Origin: Mumia flava
Lineage (GTDB): Bacteria > Actinomycetota > Actinomycetes > Propionibacteriales > Nocardioidaceae
NCBI RefSeq assembly: GCF_002797495.1
Contig: NZ_PGEZ01000001.1
Coordinates: forward strand, 2,790,001-2,854,000
Direction: 5' to 3'
Length of the DNA: 64,000 nt
Shown: positions 35,912 to 45,136 of the stretch, in pieces
Position numbering within the stretch: the first letter of the stretch is position 1
Layout of the letters: every line of letters starts with the position of its first letter
The notes under the pieces: model-generated
Database searches by the model: none
Told to the model about the DNA's origin: nothing
Seen by the model: the letters and a program-made list of their open reading frames with translations, nothing else
Made by a program: the position numbers and the translations under genes

Positions 35912-37528
35912 ATGGCTGCCCACGATCCCCGCCGCTCCGACGTCTCGGCTCTGCCGGCGGACCCGGAGCACGACCCCACCGCGGCGTTCGCCCTCGATCC
36001 CGCTCGGGTCCGCACACTCACGGCCCGCCTCCGCGCGACGTCGGGCCGGTCGGTCACGACCGAGGCCCCGTTCACGGGTCAGCCGGTGGCGAGCATCCCG
36101 CTCTCGGACGTCGCCGACGTCGAGGCCGGGTTCGAGGAGGCCCGCACGGTTCAGCGGAGCTGGGCGCGTACGGAGCTGGACCACCGGGCATCGCTCCTGC
36201 TCGACCTGCACGACGCGGTGCTCGACCACGCGGACGAGCTGATGGATCTCGTGCAGTGGGAGGCGGGGAAGGCGCGGGCGCACGCGTTCGACGAGGTCCT
36301 CCACGTCGCGCTCACCGCCCGCTACTACGGCCGCACGCTGCGCAAGCACCTCGGAGGCAAGCGGGTCGCCGGTGTGTATCCGATGCTCACCCACGCCCGG
36401 ATCAACCGCGTACCCAAGGGTGTCGTCGGCATCATCTCTCCGTGGAACTACCCGCTGACGCTCGCCGTCTCGGACGGGATCCCGGCCATCGCGGCGGGCA
36501 ACGCAGTCGTGCACAAGCCGGACAGCCAGACGCCGCTGTCCGCGCTGGCTGCCGTCGAGCTGCTGGACGAGGTGGGCTTCCCGTCGCAGCTGTGGCAGGT
36601 CGTGTACGGCGCCGGCTCGGTGATCGGATCCGCGATCATCGACCGGGCCGACTACGTGTGCTTCACCGGCTCGACCGCGACCGGCAAGCGGGTCGCGGCC
36701 CAGGCCGCCGACCGCCTGGTGTCGGCATCCCTGGAGCTCGGCGGCAAGAACCCGATGCTCGTCCTCGCGGACGCCGACGTCGACCGCGCGGTCGAGGGCG
36801 CGATCCGCGGCTGCTTCTCCTCGGCGGGCCAGCTGTGCGTGTCGGTCGAGCGGTTGTTCGTCGCCGACGCGGTCTACGACCGGTTCGTCGCCAAGCTCGT
36901 CGAGCGGGTCTCGCGGATGCGGCTGGCCCCGACGATCGGGTACGGCGCCGACATGGGCTCCCTCGTCTCGCAGGCGCAGCTCGACACGGTCGTACGGCAC
37001 GTCGACGACGCGGTGGCCCGGGGGGCCCGCGTCCTGACGGGTGGCCGAGCGCGCCCGGACATCGGCCCGTACTTCTACGAGCCCACCCTGCTCGAGGGCG
37101 TCGACCCGACGATGACGTGCTTCGCGGAGGAGACCTTCGGCCCGGTCGTCTCGCTCTACCGTTTCGGGGGCGAGGCGGAGGCGATCGAACGCGCGAACGA
37201 CGGAGAGTACGGCCTGAACGCCTCGATCTTCACCCGCGACGCGAAGCGTGGCCGTGCCCTCGCCGGCCGGATCAAGGCGGGGACGGTCAACGTGAACGAG
37301 GGCTTCGCCGCCACGTTCGGCAGCGTCGAGGCGCCGATGGGCGGCATGCGTGAGTCCGGGGTCGGGAGGCGGCACGGCGCGGAGGGCATCCTGCGCTACA
37401 CCGAGACGCAGTCGGTGGCGAGCCAGTCGCTGGTCCCGCTGGCCGCGCCGCGGTTCGTCGGCGACGCGACGTACGAGAAGACGATGATCGCCGCGCTGCG
37501 CGTGCTGAAGAAGCTGGGCCGCCGGTGA
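35912..37528 (+). CDS. NAD(P)-dependent aldehyde dehydrogenase, succinate-semialdehyde-dehydrogenase-like
   Basis: 538 residues, aldehyde dehydrogenase superfamily. Cofactor segment GIISPWNYPLTLAVSDGIPA, FTGSTATGKR, the general base Glu275 in LELGGKNP and nucleophile Cys309 in SSAGQLC are all present. Sequence style is closest to GabD2-type enzymes; the true substrate may be another aldehyde. TACAGT (35899-35904) is 7 bases before ATG 35912 with no ribosome binding site. Its stop overlaps the GMC oxidoreductase start, so the two form an operon that could oxidise an alcohol to an acid in two steps. Confidence 0.9.
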   Translation: MAAHDPRRSDVSALPADPEHDPTAAFALDPARVRTLTARLRATSGRSVTTEAPFTGQPVASIPLSDVADVEAGFEEARTVQRSWARTELDHRASLLLDLHDAVLDHADELMDLVQWEAGKARAHAFDEVLHVALTARYYGRTLRKHLGGKRVAGVYPMLTHARINRVPKGVVGIISPWNYPLTLAVSDGIPAIAAGNAVVHKPDSQTPLSALAAVELLDEVGFPSQLWQVVYGAGSVIGSAIIDRADYVCFTGSTATGKRVAAQAADRLVSASLELGGKNPMLVLADADVDRAVEGAIRGCFSSAGQLCVSVERLFVADAVYDRFVAKLVERVSRMRLAPTIGYGADMGSLVSQAQLDTVVRHVDDAVARGARVLTGGRARPDIGPYFYEPTLLEGVDPTMTCFAEETFGPVVSLYRFGGEAEAIERANDGEYGLNASIFTRDAKRGRALAGRIKAGTVNVNEGFAATFGSVEAPMGGMRESGVGRRHGAEGILRYTETQSVASQSLVPLAAPRFVGDATYEKTMIAALRVLKKLGRR

Positions 37529-39228
37529 GCTCCGGTGCGACACCGGACTACGACGTCCTCGTCGTCGGGTCCGGTTTCGGCGGGAGCGTCACGGCGCTGC
37601 GGCTGACGGAGAAGGGCTACCGGGTCGGCGTCCTGGAGGCCGGGGCCCGCTTCGGCGACGAGGACTTCGCCGACACGTCCTGGGACCTGCGGCGCTACCT
37701 GTTCGCGCCCCAGGTCGGCTGCTACGGCATCCAGCGGATCAACGTCCTCAAGGACGTGATGATCCTGTCCGGAGCCGGGGTCGGCGGTGGTTCGCTGGTC
37801 TACGCGAACACCCTGTACGAGCCGCTCGAGCCGTTCTACCGCGATCGGTCGTGGGGTCACATCACGGACTGGAAGTCGGAGCTCGCGCCGTACTACGACC
37901 AGGCCAAGCGGATGCTCGGCGTGACGACCTACCCGTTCGTGTCGCCGGCGGACAAGGTGATGCGTGAGGTCGCCGAGGACATGGGCGTCGGCGAGACGTT
38001 CCACCCGACGCCGGTCGGGGTCTTCTTCGGTGGGCCGGGGGAGCGGGTCGCGGACCCGTACTTCGGCGGTGCCGGCCCCGAGCGCGCCGGCTGCCTGAAC
38101 TGCGGCGAGTGCATGACCGGCTGCCGCCACAACGCGAAGAACACGCTGATGAAGAACTACCTCTATCTCGCCGAGCAGGCGGGCGCGCAGGTGCACGACC
38201 TCACCACGGTGACGGCCGTACGGCCGCGGTCCGGAGGTGGGTACGCGGTGGAGACGCGCCGTACGGATCGGCGTCGGACGGTCGCGCGGACCTTCACTGC
38301 GGACCAGGTGGTCTTCGCCGCCGGGGCGCTCGGGACGCAGAAGCTGCTGCACCGGATGCGCAGTGACGGCGTGCTGCCCCGGGTCTCCTCACGCCTCGGC
38401 GTGCTGACCCGGACGAACTCCGAGTCGCTGCTCGGCGCGATCGCCTCGGGGAACGACGTCGACTACTCCGAAGGCGTCGCGATCACATCGTCGTTCCATC
38501 CGGACGAGGTCACCCACATCGAGCCCGTACGGTACGGCAAGGGCTCGAACTCCATGTCGCTGCTCCAGACGGTGCTGACCGACGGAGACGGCCCACGGCC
38601 TCGCTGGCAGACCTGGCTGAAGGAGATGTGGGGACAGAAGCGCAACATCGCCAAGCTCTACGACCTGAAGCACTGGTCGGAGCGGGTCATCATCATGCTG
38701 GTGATGCAGACCGTGGACAACTCGATCACCACCTACGTCAAGCGGTCACGGCTGACCGGCCGGCTGCGGATGACGTCGCGCCAGGGCGAGGGCGAGCCCA
38801 ATCCGTCGTGGATCCCCAAGGCCAACGAGGCCGTGCGGCGGACTGCTGAGAAGGTCGACGGCTGGCCAGGCGGCACGATCGGGGAGCCGTTCAACATCCC
38901 GCTCACGGCACACTTCATCGGCGGCTGCGCGATCGGCGACTCGGCGGTATCCGGGGTGATCGACCCGTATCACCGGCTCTACGGGCACGAAGGGCTGCAC
39001 GTCGTGGACGGTGCCGCGATCAGCGCGAACCTCGGGGTGAACCCGTCGCTCACGATCACCGCCCAGGCGGAGCGGGCGATGGCGATGTGGCCGAACCGCG
39101 GTGAGACCGATCCGCGCCCCGCACTCGGCGGCGCATACCGCCGGGTCGACCCGGTCGCTCCGAAAGCGCCGGTCGTCCCCGACGAGGCTCCCGGCGCCCT
39201 GCGTCTCCCCATCGTCGACATCACCTGA
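37525..39228 (+). CDS. choD: FAD-dependent GMC oxidoreductase, ChoD-like
   Basis: 567 residues. The N-terminal dinucleotide fold DVLVVGSGFGGSVTALRL binds FAD; GAGVGGGSLVYANTLYEP is the second GMC motif; His463 (AHFIGGCAIGDS) and Asn506 (NLGVNPSLTITAQ) are the expected catalytic pair. A four-Cys motif, CLNCGECMTGC (Cys190/193/196/200), stands in the middle as in mycobacterial ChoD (Rv3409c) and looks able to bind a metal or Fe-S cluster. Annotated cholesterol oxidase by homology, but sterol substrate is not shown; no sterol catabolism genes are nearby. Cytoplasmic, no signal peptide. Coupled to the aldehyde dehydrogenase. Confidence 0.87.
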   Translation: MSSGATPDYDVLVVGSGFGGSVTALRLTEKGYRVGVLEAGARFGDEDFADTSWDLRRYLFAPQVGCYGIQRINVLKDVMILSGAGVGGGSLVYANTLYEPLEPFYRDRSWGHITDWKSELAPYYDQAKRMLGVTTYPFVSPADKVMREVAEDMGVGETFHPTPVGVFFGGPGERVADPYFGGAGPERAGCLNCGECMTGCRHNAKNTLMKNYLYLAEQAGAQVHDLTTVTAVRPRSGGGYAVETRRTDRRRTVARTFTADQVVFAAGALGTQKLLHRMRSDGVLPRVSSRLGVLTRTNSESLLGAIASGNDVDYSEGVAITSSFHPDEVTHIEPVRYGKGSNSMSLLQTVLTDGDGPRPRWQTWLKEMWGQKRNIAKLYDLKHWSERVIIMLVMQTVDNSITTYVKRSRLTGRLRMTSRQGEGEPNPSWIPKANEAVRRTAEKVDGWPGGTIGEPFNIPLTAHFIGGCAIGDSAVSGVIDPYHRLYGHEGLHVVDGAAISANLGVNPSLTITAQAERAMAMWPNRGETDPRPALGGAYRRVDPVAPKAPVVPDEAPGALRLPIVDIT

Positions 39229-39293
39229 CGCCCCGCCCCCGCGGGCCGGTCGTCGTGCAGGCATCTGCGTCCCCGGGAGACGGAGCGCGAGAA

Positions 39294-39446
39294 CGTGCCT
39301 GCGAAGCGCGCCACGTGTGGGTGGCTGCGCAGGCACGTGCGGCACGGTGGCACGTACGCAGGCACGACCCCATTCCCTCGCGGACGTCGCCGGTGACTCG
39401 CGGCCCAGCCAAACGTGACTCGCGACCCCACCAGCGGCGACTCGCG
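39294..39446. repeat. Repeat-rich intergenic region upstream of guaA
   Basis: The 279-bp gap before guaA holds CGTGCCTGCG (39294-39303), its inverse CGCAGGCACG at 39328-39337 and again at 39357-39366, then three GACTCGCG motifs at 39395, 39417 and 39439, spaced exactly 22 bp. No open frame here looks coding. The 22-bp GACTCGCG pattern recurs at 54315-54390. Confidence 0.7.
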
Positions 39447-39507
39447 GGTGTCTCGACGGGCTCGACCGACGGACGGGCGGCACCGTCGGGGCCGATAGGA
39501 TCGCGGG

Positions 39508-41073
39508 GTGTCCGAGATTCCCGATCACGACCTGGTCCTCGTCGTCGACTTCGGTGCCCAGTACGCCCAGCTGATCGCGCGGCGTGTCCGGGAGGCGAAG
39601 GTCTACTCCGAGATCGTCCCGCACACGATGCCGGTCGAGCAGATGCTCGCCAAGAACCCGAAGGCGATCATCCTCTCGGGCGGTCCCTCCTCGGTGTACG
39701 AGCCCGGCGCGCCGGCGCTCGATCCAGGGATCTTCGCTGCGGAGACGCCGGTGTTCGGGATCTGCTACGGATTCCAGGCGATGGCTCTCGCGCTCGGCGG
39801 AGATGTCGCGAACACCGGCAAGCGCGAGTACGGCCGGACGGACGTCGGTGTCTCCGATCCGGGGGTGCTCCTGGCCGGCCTTCCGGCCACGCTGCGGTCC
39901 TGGATGTCGCACGGCGACGAGGTGGTCCGGGCGCCGGAAGGCTTCCGTGTCACCGCGTCTTCTCCTCGGGCGACGGTCGCGGCGTTCGAAGCGCCCGAGC
40001 GCGGTCTCGCGGGCGTCCAGTGGCACCCCGAGGTGATGCACTCGGAGCACGGCCAGCGGATCCTCGAGCACTTCCTCGTGGACATCGCGGGGTGCCGTCA
40101 GACCTGGACGATGGTCAACATCGTCGACGAGCAGGTCGAGCGGATCCGGGAGCAGGTCGGTGACGCGCGGGTGATCTGCGCGCTGTCCGGTGGTGTGGAC
40201 TCCTCGGTCGCGGCCGCACTCGTCCAGCGAGCCATCGGTGACCAGCTCACCTGCGTGTTCGTCGACCACGGGTTGCTTCGCAAGGACGAGGCCGCCCAGG
40301 TCGAGCGGGACTACGTCGCGGCCACGGACGTGAACCTCAAGGTCGTCGACGCCGCCGACCAGTTCCTCGGCCATCTCGCCGGGGTGACCGACCCCGAGGA
40401 GAAGCGCAAGATCATCGGGCGCGAGTTCATCCGGACGTTCGAGGCGGCCGAGATCGAGATCTTGCAGACTCCCGGCACTCCCGTGCGGTTCCTGGTGCAG
40501 GGCACGCTCTACCCCGACGTGGTCGAGTCGGGGGGAGGCGAAGGCGCCGCGAACATCAAGAGCCACCACAACGTCGGAGGCCTGCCGGAGGACCTCCAGT
40601 TCAGCCTGATCGAGCCGCTGCGGACGCTCTTCAAGGACGAGGTCCGGCAGGTCGGGGAGCAGCTCGGACTCCCTCCGGCGATGGTGTGGCGGCATCCGTT
40701 CCCGGGCCCCGGGCTCGCGATTCGGATCGTCGGCGCGGTGGACGCCGAGCGGCTACGGATCGTCCGCGAGGCCGATGCGATCGCGCGTGAAGAGCTCACG
40801 GCGGCCGGTCTCGACCGTGACGTCTGGCAGTTCCCGGTCGTCCTGCTCGGCGATGTCCGGTCGGTCGGCGTCCAGGGTGACGGGCGGACGTACGGTCACC
40901 CGATCGTGCTGCGTCCGGTCTCCAGCGAGGACGCGATGACGGCGGACTGGAGCCGGCTCCCGTTCGAGCTGCTCGAGCGGATCTCGACACGGATCACCAA
41001 TGAGGTCCCCGAGGTCAACCGTGTCGTGCTCGACGTGACCAGCAAGCCTCCGGGCACCATCGAGTGGGAGTGA
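39508..41073 (+). CDS. guaA: GMP synthase (glutamine-hydrolysing)
   Basis: Aminates XMP to GMP. 521 residues: class I glutaminase domain (about 1-195) with [17 protein letters not shown] (Cys86) and VQWHPEV (His173/Glu175), then the ATP-pyrophosphatase domain with [11 protein letters not shown] and the C-terminal dimerisation domain ending [15 protein letters not shown] (39496-39501) is 6 bases before the GTG start with no ribosome binding site. Together with guaB and guaB3 it completes the GMP branch within 8 kb. The DinB-like gene overlaps its stop. Confidence 0.97.
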   Translation: MSEIPDHDLVLVVDFGAQYAQLIARRVREAKVYSEIVPHTMPVEQMLAKNPKAIILSGGPSSVYEPGAPALDPGIFAAETPVFGICYGFQAMALALGGDVANTGKREYGRTDVGVSDPGVLLAGLPATLRSWMSHGDEVVRAPEGFRVTASSPRATVAAFEAPERGLAGVQWHPEVMHSEHGQRILEHFLVDIAGCRQTWTMVNIVDEQVERIREQVGDARVICALSGGVDSSVAAALVQRAIGDQLTCVFVDHGLLRKDEAAQVERDYVAATDVNLKVVDAADQFLGHLAGVTDPEEKRKIIGREFIRTFEAAEIEILQTPGTPVRFLVQGTLYPDVVESGGGEGAANIKSHHNVGGLPEDLQFSLIEPLRTLFKDEVRQVGEQLGLPPAMVWRHPFPGPGLAIRIVGAVDAERLRIVREADAIAREELTAAGLDRDVWQFPVVLLGDVRSVGVQGDGRTYGHPIVLRPVSSEDAMTADWSRLPFELLERISTRITNEVPEVNRVVLDVTSKPPGTIEWE

Positions 41074-41600
41074 GCACCGTGCCGATCATCCCTGACACGA
41101 AGGACTGGACCTGGGCGACGCGCCAGCCGTGCGAGGAGTGCGGGTTCGACCCCACGGCGCTCGATGTCGTACGGACGGGCGACCGGGTCCGAGCGAACGC
41201 GACCGGGTGGGCCGAGGTGCTCGCACGACCCGATGTGGTGGTACGCCCGGACGACGCGACGTGGTCGCCGCTGGAGTACGCCTGTCACGTCCGCGACGTG
41301 CTCACGCTGTTCCGTGAGCGGCTCGCACTCATGCTGGGCGAGGACGATCCGCTGTTCGCGAACTGGGACCAGGACGCCACCGCCGTCGAGCAGGACTACG
41401 GCGCGCAGGATCCGGCCGAGGTCGGAACGGCCCTGGTGCGGGAGGCCGGACTGACCGCGGCTGCGTTCGACGCTGTCCCCGATGATGCGTGGGGTCGGAC
41501 GGGGCGGCGCAACGACGGAGCTGTGTTCTCCGTCGCCACCTTTGCTGCGTACTTCCTGCACGACATCGAGCACCACGCGTACGACGTCCGTCGCGTCTGA
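41070..41600 (+). CDS. DinB-superfamily protein
   Basis: 176 residues, four-helix-bundle DinB/YfiT-like fold. Possible metal ligands are the His in [10 protein letters not shown] and the two His in [12 protein letters not shown], spaced as in the family triad. Such proteins include mycothiol- and bacillithiol-dependent transferases and maleylpyruvate isomerases; no specific activity can be assigned. GTG 41070 overlaps the guaA stop (GTGA), so it is expressed with guaA. An upstream in-frame GTG at 41064 is less likely. Confidence 0.82.
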   Translation: MSTVPIIPDTKDWTWATRQPCEECGFDPTALDVVRTGDRVRANATGWAEVLARPDVVVRPDDATWSPLEYACHVRDVLTLFRERLALMLGEDDPLFANWDQDATAVEQDYGAQDPAEVGTALVREAGLTAAAFDAVPDDAWGRTGRRNDGAVFSVATFAAYFLHDIEHHAYDVRRV

Positions 41601-41757
41601 GCCTCGGCTCCCGGCGCTTGGGCCTGGCCCCGCCCTCGCATGCGTCTCGGGCCCCGGGCCGACGCCTGTGTGGGCGTGCGAACGGGCCCGTCGGTGTTCT
41701 CCGGCGGGCTGTTCAGTGGTGCTGGCGGCGGGTCGACGCGGGCGCTGGCTGATCGGT

Positions 41758-43356
41758 CTAGGTGCGGGCGTGGATGCGGGGGCGGAGCTTGTCGGGCTTC
41801 GTCCAGGGTGCTGGATCCTCGGGGGTGCGGTCGGGAGGATCGGATCTGCGCAGCTGCGGGGGCGGTGCCTCGGATCGTGGTTGGGCGAGCGTTGTCGCCA
41901 CGCGGGCCGTGACTCGTGTCGTGACGGTGCTGGTCGTGCTGGATGTGTTGGTGCAGGCCGCGGTGGCGCGGGCCGTCGTTCTCGCTCGGTTGCCGGTGGC
42001 GGTGCCGGTGGCGGTGCCGGTGGCCGGTGTGCGCACGGGCGGCGGGGTGACCGGTGTGTGTGCGGGTGTGGGGGTGAGGCCGGCGTCGCGGGTGAGGCGG
42101 CGGAGGAAGGTGCGGATCTTCTCGCGCTGGATGCGTGCGTGGTCTTCGAGTCGGCGTTTGTGTCGGGCGCGGTTGGTGGTGGTGAAGGTGAACCCGCGGT
42201 GGCCGTCGGGTTCGATGGTGAGGGTGCCGGTGTGGACCCGGGCGTGGCAGCGGGGGCAGAGGCCGATGATGTTGTGGAGGTCGGTGGGGCCGCCGTCGCG
42301 GGTCCACCAGGCGACGTGGTGGAACTCCAGGACGGTGTGCGAGCAGCCCGGGTTGGCGCAGCGGCCGTGTTGGCGGGCGCGGACGGCGCGGCGTTGTTTC
42401 TTGGTGGCGAGGCGTTGGGTGCGTCCGACGTTGAGGACGTCGGCGATCGGGGTGGGGCCGGTGGTGGTGCCGTTCAGCAGCAGGGCGGTGCGGTCGGCGT
42501 CGCAGCTGAGGTAGCCGTACAGGTCGGTGCCGATGGTGCCCCAGCCGTCGAGGCGGGGCGGGCCGGCGCCGATCTGTCCGGCGAGCCATTCGGCTTCGAC
42601 GTGGAGGTGGAGCTGGGGGCGGATGCCGTGGTCGGTGGGCAGGCCGTGGGTGAGCGCGGTGTCGATCAGGTCGGTGAGGGTGTCGAGGCGGCGTTGGGCG
42701 GGGGTGCGGGTGTCGTCGGCGTCGCGTGGTGCGGCGGTGGTCTTGAGGAGCTCGGCGAGGCGCATCCCGCCGGCGATGTCGAGGAACCCGGTGAGGTGGA
42801 ACCCCTCGGTGGTGCGGGACAGGGTGAGGTCGTGGCGGTCCATGCCTCGGGCGTAGGCGTCGTCGAGCTCGTCGGTGTGGGTGATGCCGTGCAGCTCGGT
42901 GATCGCGGCCTTGAGCTCCTCGGGGCTGTTGGTGCTGGCGAGCTCGACCATCGGGGCGGCGGCCAGGCTCATCAGGTCGGTGCCGAGCTTGGTGAGGCCG
43001 GTGGTGAACTTCTCGACGTGCTCGATGCGGATCCGGCCGTTGCGGGAGGCAGTGGCGACGTCGGGGAGCAGGCGCAGGGTGCGCCCGGCGGCGGCGCGGG
43101 CGCGGGCGCGGGCGGGGGACAGGCGGAGGTGTTCGGTGGCCCAGCCGGCGACCGAGGAGGAGCCTTCGGTGTCGTGGGCGCGGGTCTCGCGCATCTGGTC
43201 GAGGCCGGCGGCCTCGAGGCCTTCGAGCTTGTCGGTGGCGGCGCGGGTGCGTCGGAGCAGGTCGCACAGCTGGGGGTCGGTGGCGAGCCCGATCGGTTGG
43301 TCCTGGAGGCGGGCCACGGCCGCTTCCAGGTCTCCGATCGCGCTGCTATCGAACAT
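41758..43356 (-). CDS. DUF222 / HNH endonuclease (13E12-repeat type)
   Basis: 532 residues. The N-terminal DUF222 domain covers about 20-280. An HNH nuclease domain at about 335-385 has the Cys pairs CANPGC and CPRCH around the catalytic EFHHVAWW and DLHNIIGLC. The C-terminal 150 residues are Thr/Ala/Pro-rich low complexity with a 12-base DNA repeat near 42000. The family is multicopy in actinobacteria (13E12 repeats in M. tuberculosis) and suspected of mobility; no terminal repeats are seen here. TATAGT (43364-43369, minus strand) is 7 bases before the ATG at 43356, a leaderless-type start. Confidence 0.88.
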   Translation of the reverse strand: MFDSSAIGDLEAAVARLQDQPIGLATDPQLCDLLRRTRAATDKLEGLEAAGLDQMRETRAHDTEGSSSVAGWATEHLRLSPARARARAAAGRTLRLLPDVATASRNGRIRIEHVEKFTTGLTKLGTDLMSLAAAPMVELASTNSPEELKAAITELHGITHTDELDDAYARGMDRHDLTLSRTTEGFHLTGFLDIAGGMRLAELLKTTAAPRDADDTRTPAQRRLDTLTDLIDTALTHGLPTDHGIRPQLHLHVEAEWLAGQIGAGPPRLDGWGTIGTDLYGYLSCDADRTALLLNGTTTGPTPIADVLNVGRTQRLATKKQRRAVRARQHGRCANPGCSHTVLEFHHVAWWTRDGGPTDLHNIIGLCPRCHARVHTGTLTIEPDGHRGFTFTTTNRARHKRRLEDHARIQREKIRTFLRRLTRDAGLTPTPAHTPVTPPPVRTPATGTATGTATGNRARTTARATAACTNTSSTTSTVTTRVTARVATTLAQPRSEAPPPQLRRSDPPDRTPEDPAPWTKPDKLRPRIHART

Positions 43357-43407
43357 GTGTACGACTATACGAAGTGCTGCTGACAGTTTCTGCGCGGGCA
43401 GGGGTGG

Positions 43408-43597
43408 GGTCTCGATCGTCGCTTCGCTCCGCCTCGACCACCGGGCAGGGGTCGCTTCGCTCCGCTTCGACCGCCGGGCAGGGGTCGCTTCGCTCCGCCT
43501 CGACCAACGGGCAGGGGCCGCTTGGCTCCGCCTCGACCAACGGGCCAGGGCCGCCTCGACCACCGGGCAGGGGCCGCTTCGCTCCGCCTCGACCAGC
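43408..43597. repeat. Dispersed repeat with 33-bp tandem array
   Basis: Begins with the dispersed core GGTCTCGATC...TCGCTCC...CTCGACCACCGG, then runs as six imperfect 33-bp units (one internally deleted by 10 bp), each with TCGCTTCGCTCCGC, CTCGACCA and CGGGCAGGGG. It lies between the nuclease and nhaA. The minus strand is open through it because 33 is a multiple of three, but no start or homology supports a gene. Confidence 0.85.
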
Positions 43598-43628
43598 GGC
43601 CGAGCGCGACCCCGCGCGGGGCGACTCG

Positions 43629-44924
43629 TCAGTCCTGCTCGTAGATGTCCGGGATCCCGCTCTCGTCGAGGTCCTCGGTCTCCTGCACGTGGATCCGGCG
43701 GTACACCCGGTTGCGCGCCCGCAGCACGATGGCCGCCAGGATCGCGGCGAGGAGCGAGCCTTCGAGGACACCGATCTTCACGTAGTCGTCGTGCTCGGTG
43801 GCGTTGCCGAACGCCAGCTCGCCGATCAGCAGCGAGACGGTGAATCCGATGCCGGCGAGCAGTGCGACGCCGATGACGTCGACCCACGCGAGGCTCGGAT
43901 CGAGATTGGCGTGGGTGAACTTCGCCATCAGCCAGGTCGCACCGAAGACGCCCAGCATCTTGCCGACCACGAGGCCGAGGAGGATCCCGTAGGTGATGGT
44001 GGAGCGGTTGGCCTCGGCCAGCCCGCTGAGCCCGCCCACGTCGACGCCGGCCGCGAAGAACGCGAAGATCGGCACCGCGACGCCGGCCGAGATGGGGCGC
44101 CACTGGTGCTCGAACCACTCCGCGAGCCCTGGCCCGGCCTCGGGACCGCCGGCCTTCTTGCTGCGCAGCACGGGGACGGTGAAGCCGAGCACGACGCCGG
44201 CGATCGTCGCGTGGATGCCCGACGCGTGCACGAGGGCCCACGCGACTGCCGCGAGCGGGAGCAGGAGGTACCAGTGCCGCACCCGCCGCTGGACGAGGAC
44301 CGCGAAGATCGCGATCGGCACGATCGCCGCGAGCAGCCACACGATCTCGAGGTGGTCGGTGTAGAAGAAGGCGATGATGCAGATGGCGAGAAGGTCGTCG
44401 ACGATCGCGAGCGTGAGCAGGAACGTCCGCAGTGCCGTCGGGAGGAACGACCCGAGCACGGCGAGCACGGCGAGCGCGAACGCGATGTCGGTCGCCGTCG
44501 GGATCGCCCAGCCGCGCAGAGCGCCCTCGGTGCTCGACGCGGCGTTGATCGCCACGTAGATCACAGCCGGCATGACCATGCCGCCGACCGCAGCGACGAT
44601 CGGGATCGCCGCCCGGCGCGGGTCGCGCAGGTCGCCGGCGACGAGCTCGCGCTTGAGCTCGAGCCCGGCGACGAAGAAGAAGATGGCGAGCAGGCCATCG
44701 GCGGCCCAGGTGCCGAGCGACAGATGCAGGTGCAGGGACTCGGGACCGATCTCGAAGTCGCGGAGGTCGGCGTACGCGTCGCCCCACGGCGAGTTCGCCC
44801 AGATCAGCGCGACGACGGCGGCGCCGATCAGCAGGAAGCCGCCGACGGTCTCCTTGCGGAGCAGGCTCGCGATCCGCGAGGACTCCGGCCAGGTGCCGTG
44901 CGAGAGGATCGGTGGGTTGGTCAC
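43629..44924 (-). CDS. nhaA: Na+/H+ antiporter NhaA
   Basis: 431 residues with 11-12 hydrophobic helices. The ion-translocating paired aspartates are in AIVDDLLAI, and [16 protein letters not shown] and [17 protein letters not shown] are strong family signatures; the half-helix region GVDVGG and the late [15 protein letters not shown] are also intact. It exports sodium in exchange for protons at the plasma membrane. The GTG at 44924 is preceded by GAAGGAG. A charged C-terminal tail ends [18 protein letters not shown]. Divergent from the ABC exporter operon. Confidence 0.95.
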   Translation of the reverse strand: MTNPPILSHGTWPESSRIASLLRKETVGGFLLIGAAVVALIWANSPWGDAYADLRDFEIGPESLHLHLSLGTWAADGLLAIFFFVAGLELKRELVAGDLRDPRRAAIPIVAAVGGMVMPAVIYVAINAASSTEGALRGWAIPTATDIAFALAVLAVLGSFLPTALRTFLLTLAIVDDLLAICIIAFFYTDHLEIVWLLAAIVPIAIFAVLVQRRVRHWYLLLPLAAVAWALVHASGIHATIAGVVLGFTVPVLRSKKAGGPEAGPGLAEWFEHQWRPISAGVAVPIFAFFAAGVDVGGLSGLAEANRSTITYGILLGLVVGKMLGVFGATWLMAKFTHANLDPSLAWVDVIGVALLAGIGFTVSLLIGELAFGNATEHDDYVKIGVLEGSLLAAILAAIVLRARNRVYRRIHVQETEDLDESGIPDIYEQD

Positions 44925-45136
44925 GGGTCTCCTTCGGGGTCGCCAGGATGGCGCCGACCAGACTTCCCGGCACACCAGGTGCCAAGTTTAACGACGCCGC
45001 GGCGGTCCGCCGCTCCACCCCACATCGCGGACCCGCCCCGTACGGCGTGCCGGTCGTGAGGCGTACGTCACGCGCCGCCCTCGCCGGCGAATATTCGTTC
45101 GCGTCGCGTTGTCCGCAATGTCTAGCCTTGCTCCTC

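Noticed and set aside
43408-43597. CRISPR-like short tandem array
   Set aside because: The 33-bp units are contiguous with no spacers and match a dispersed repeat core found elsewhere in the window.
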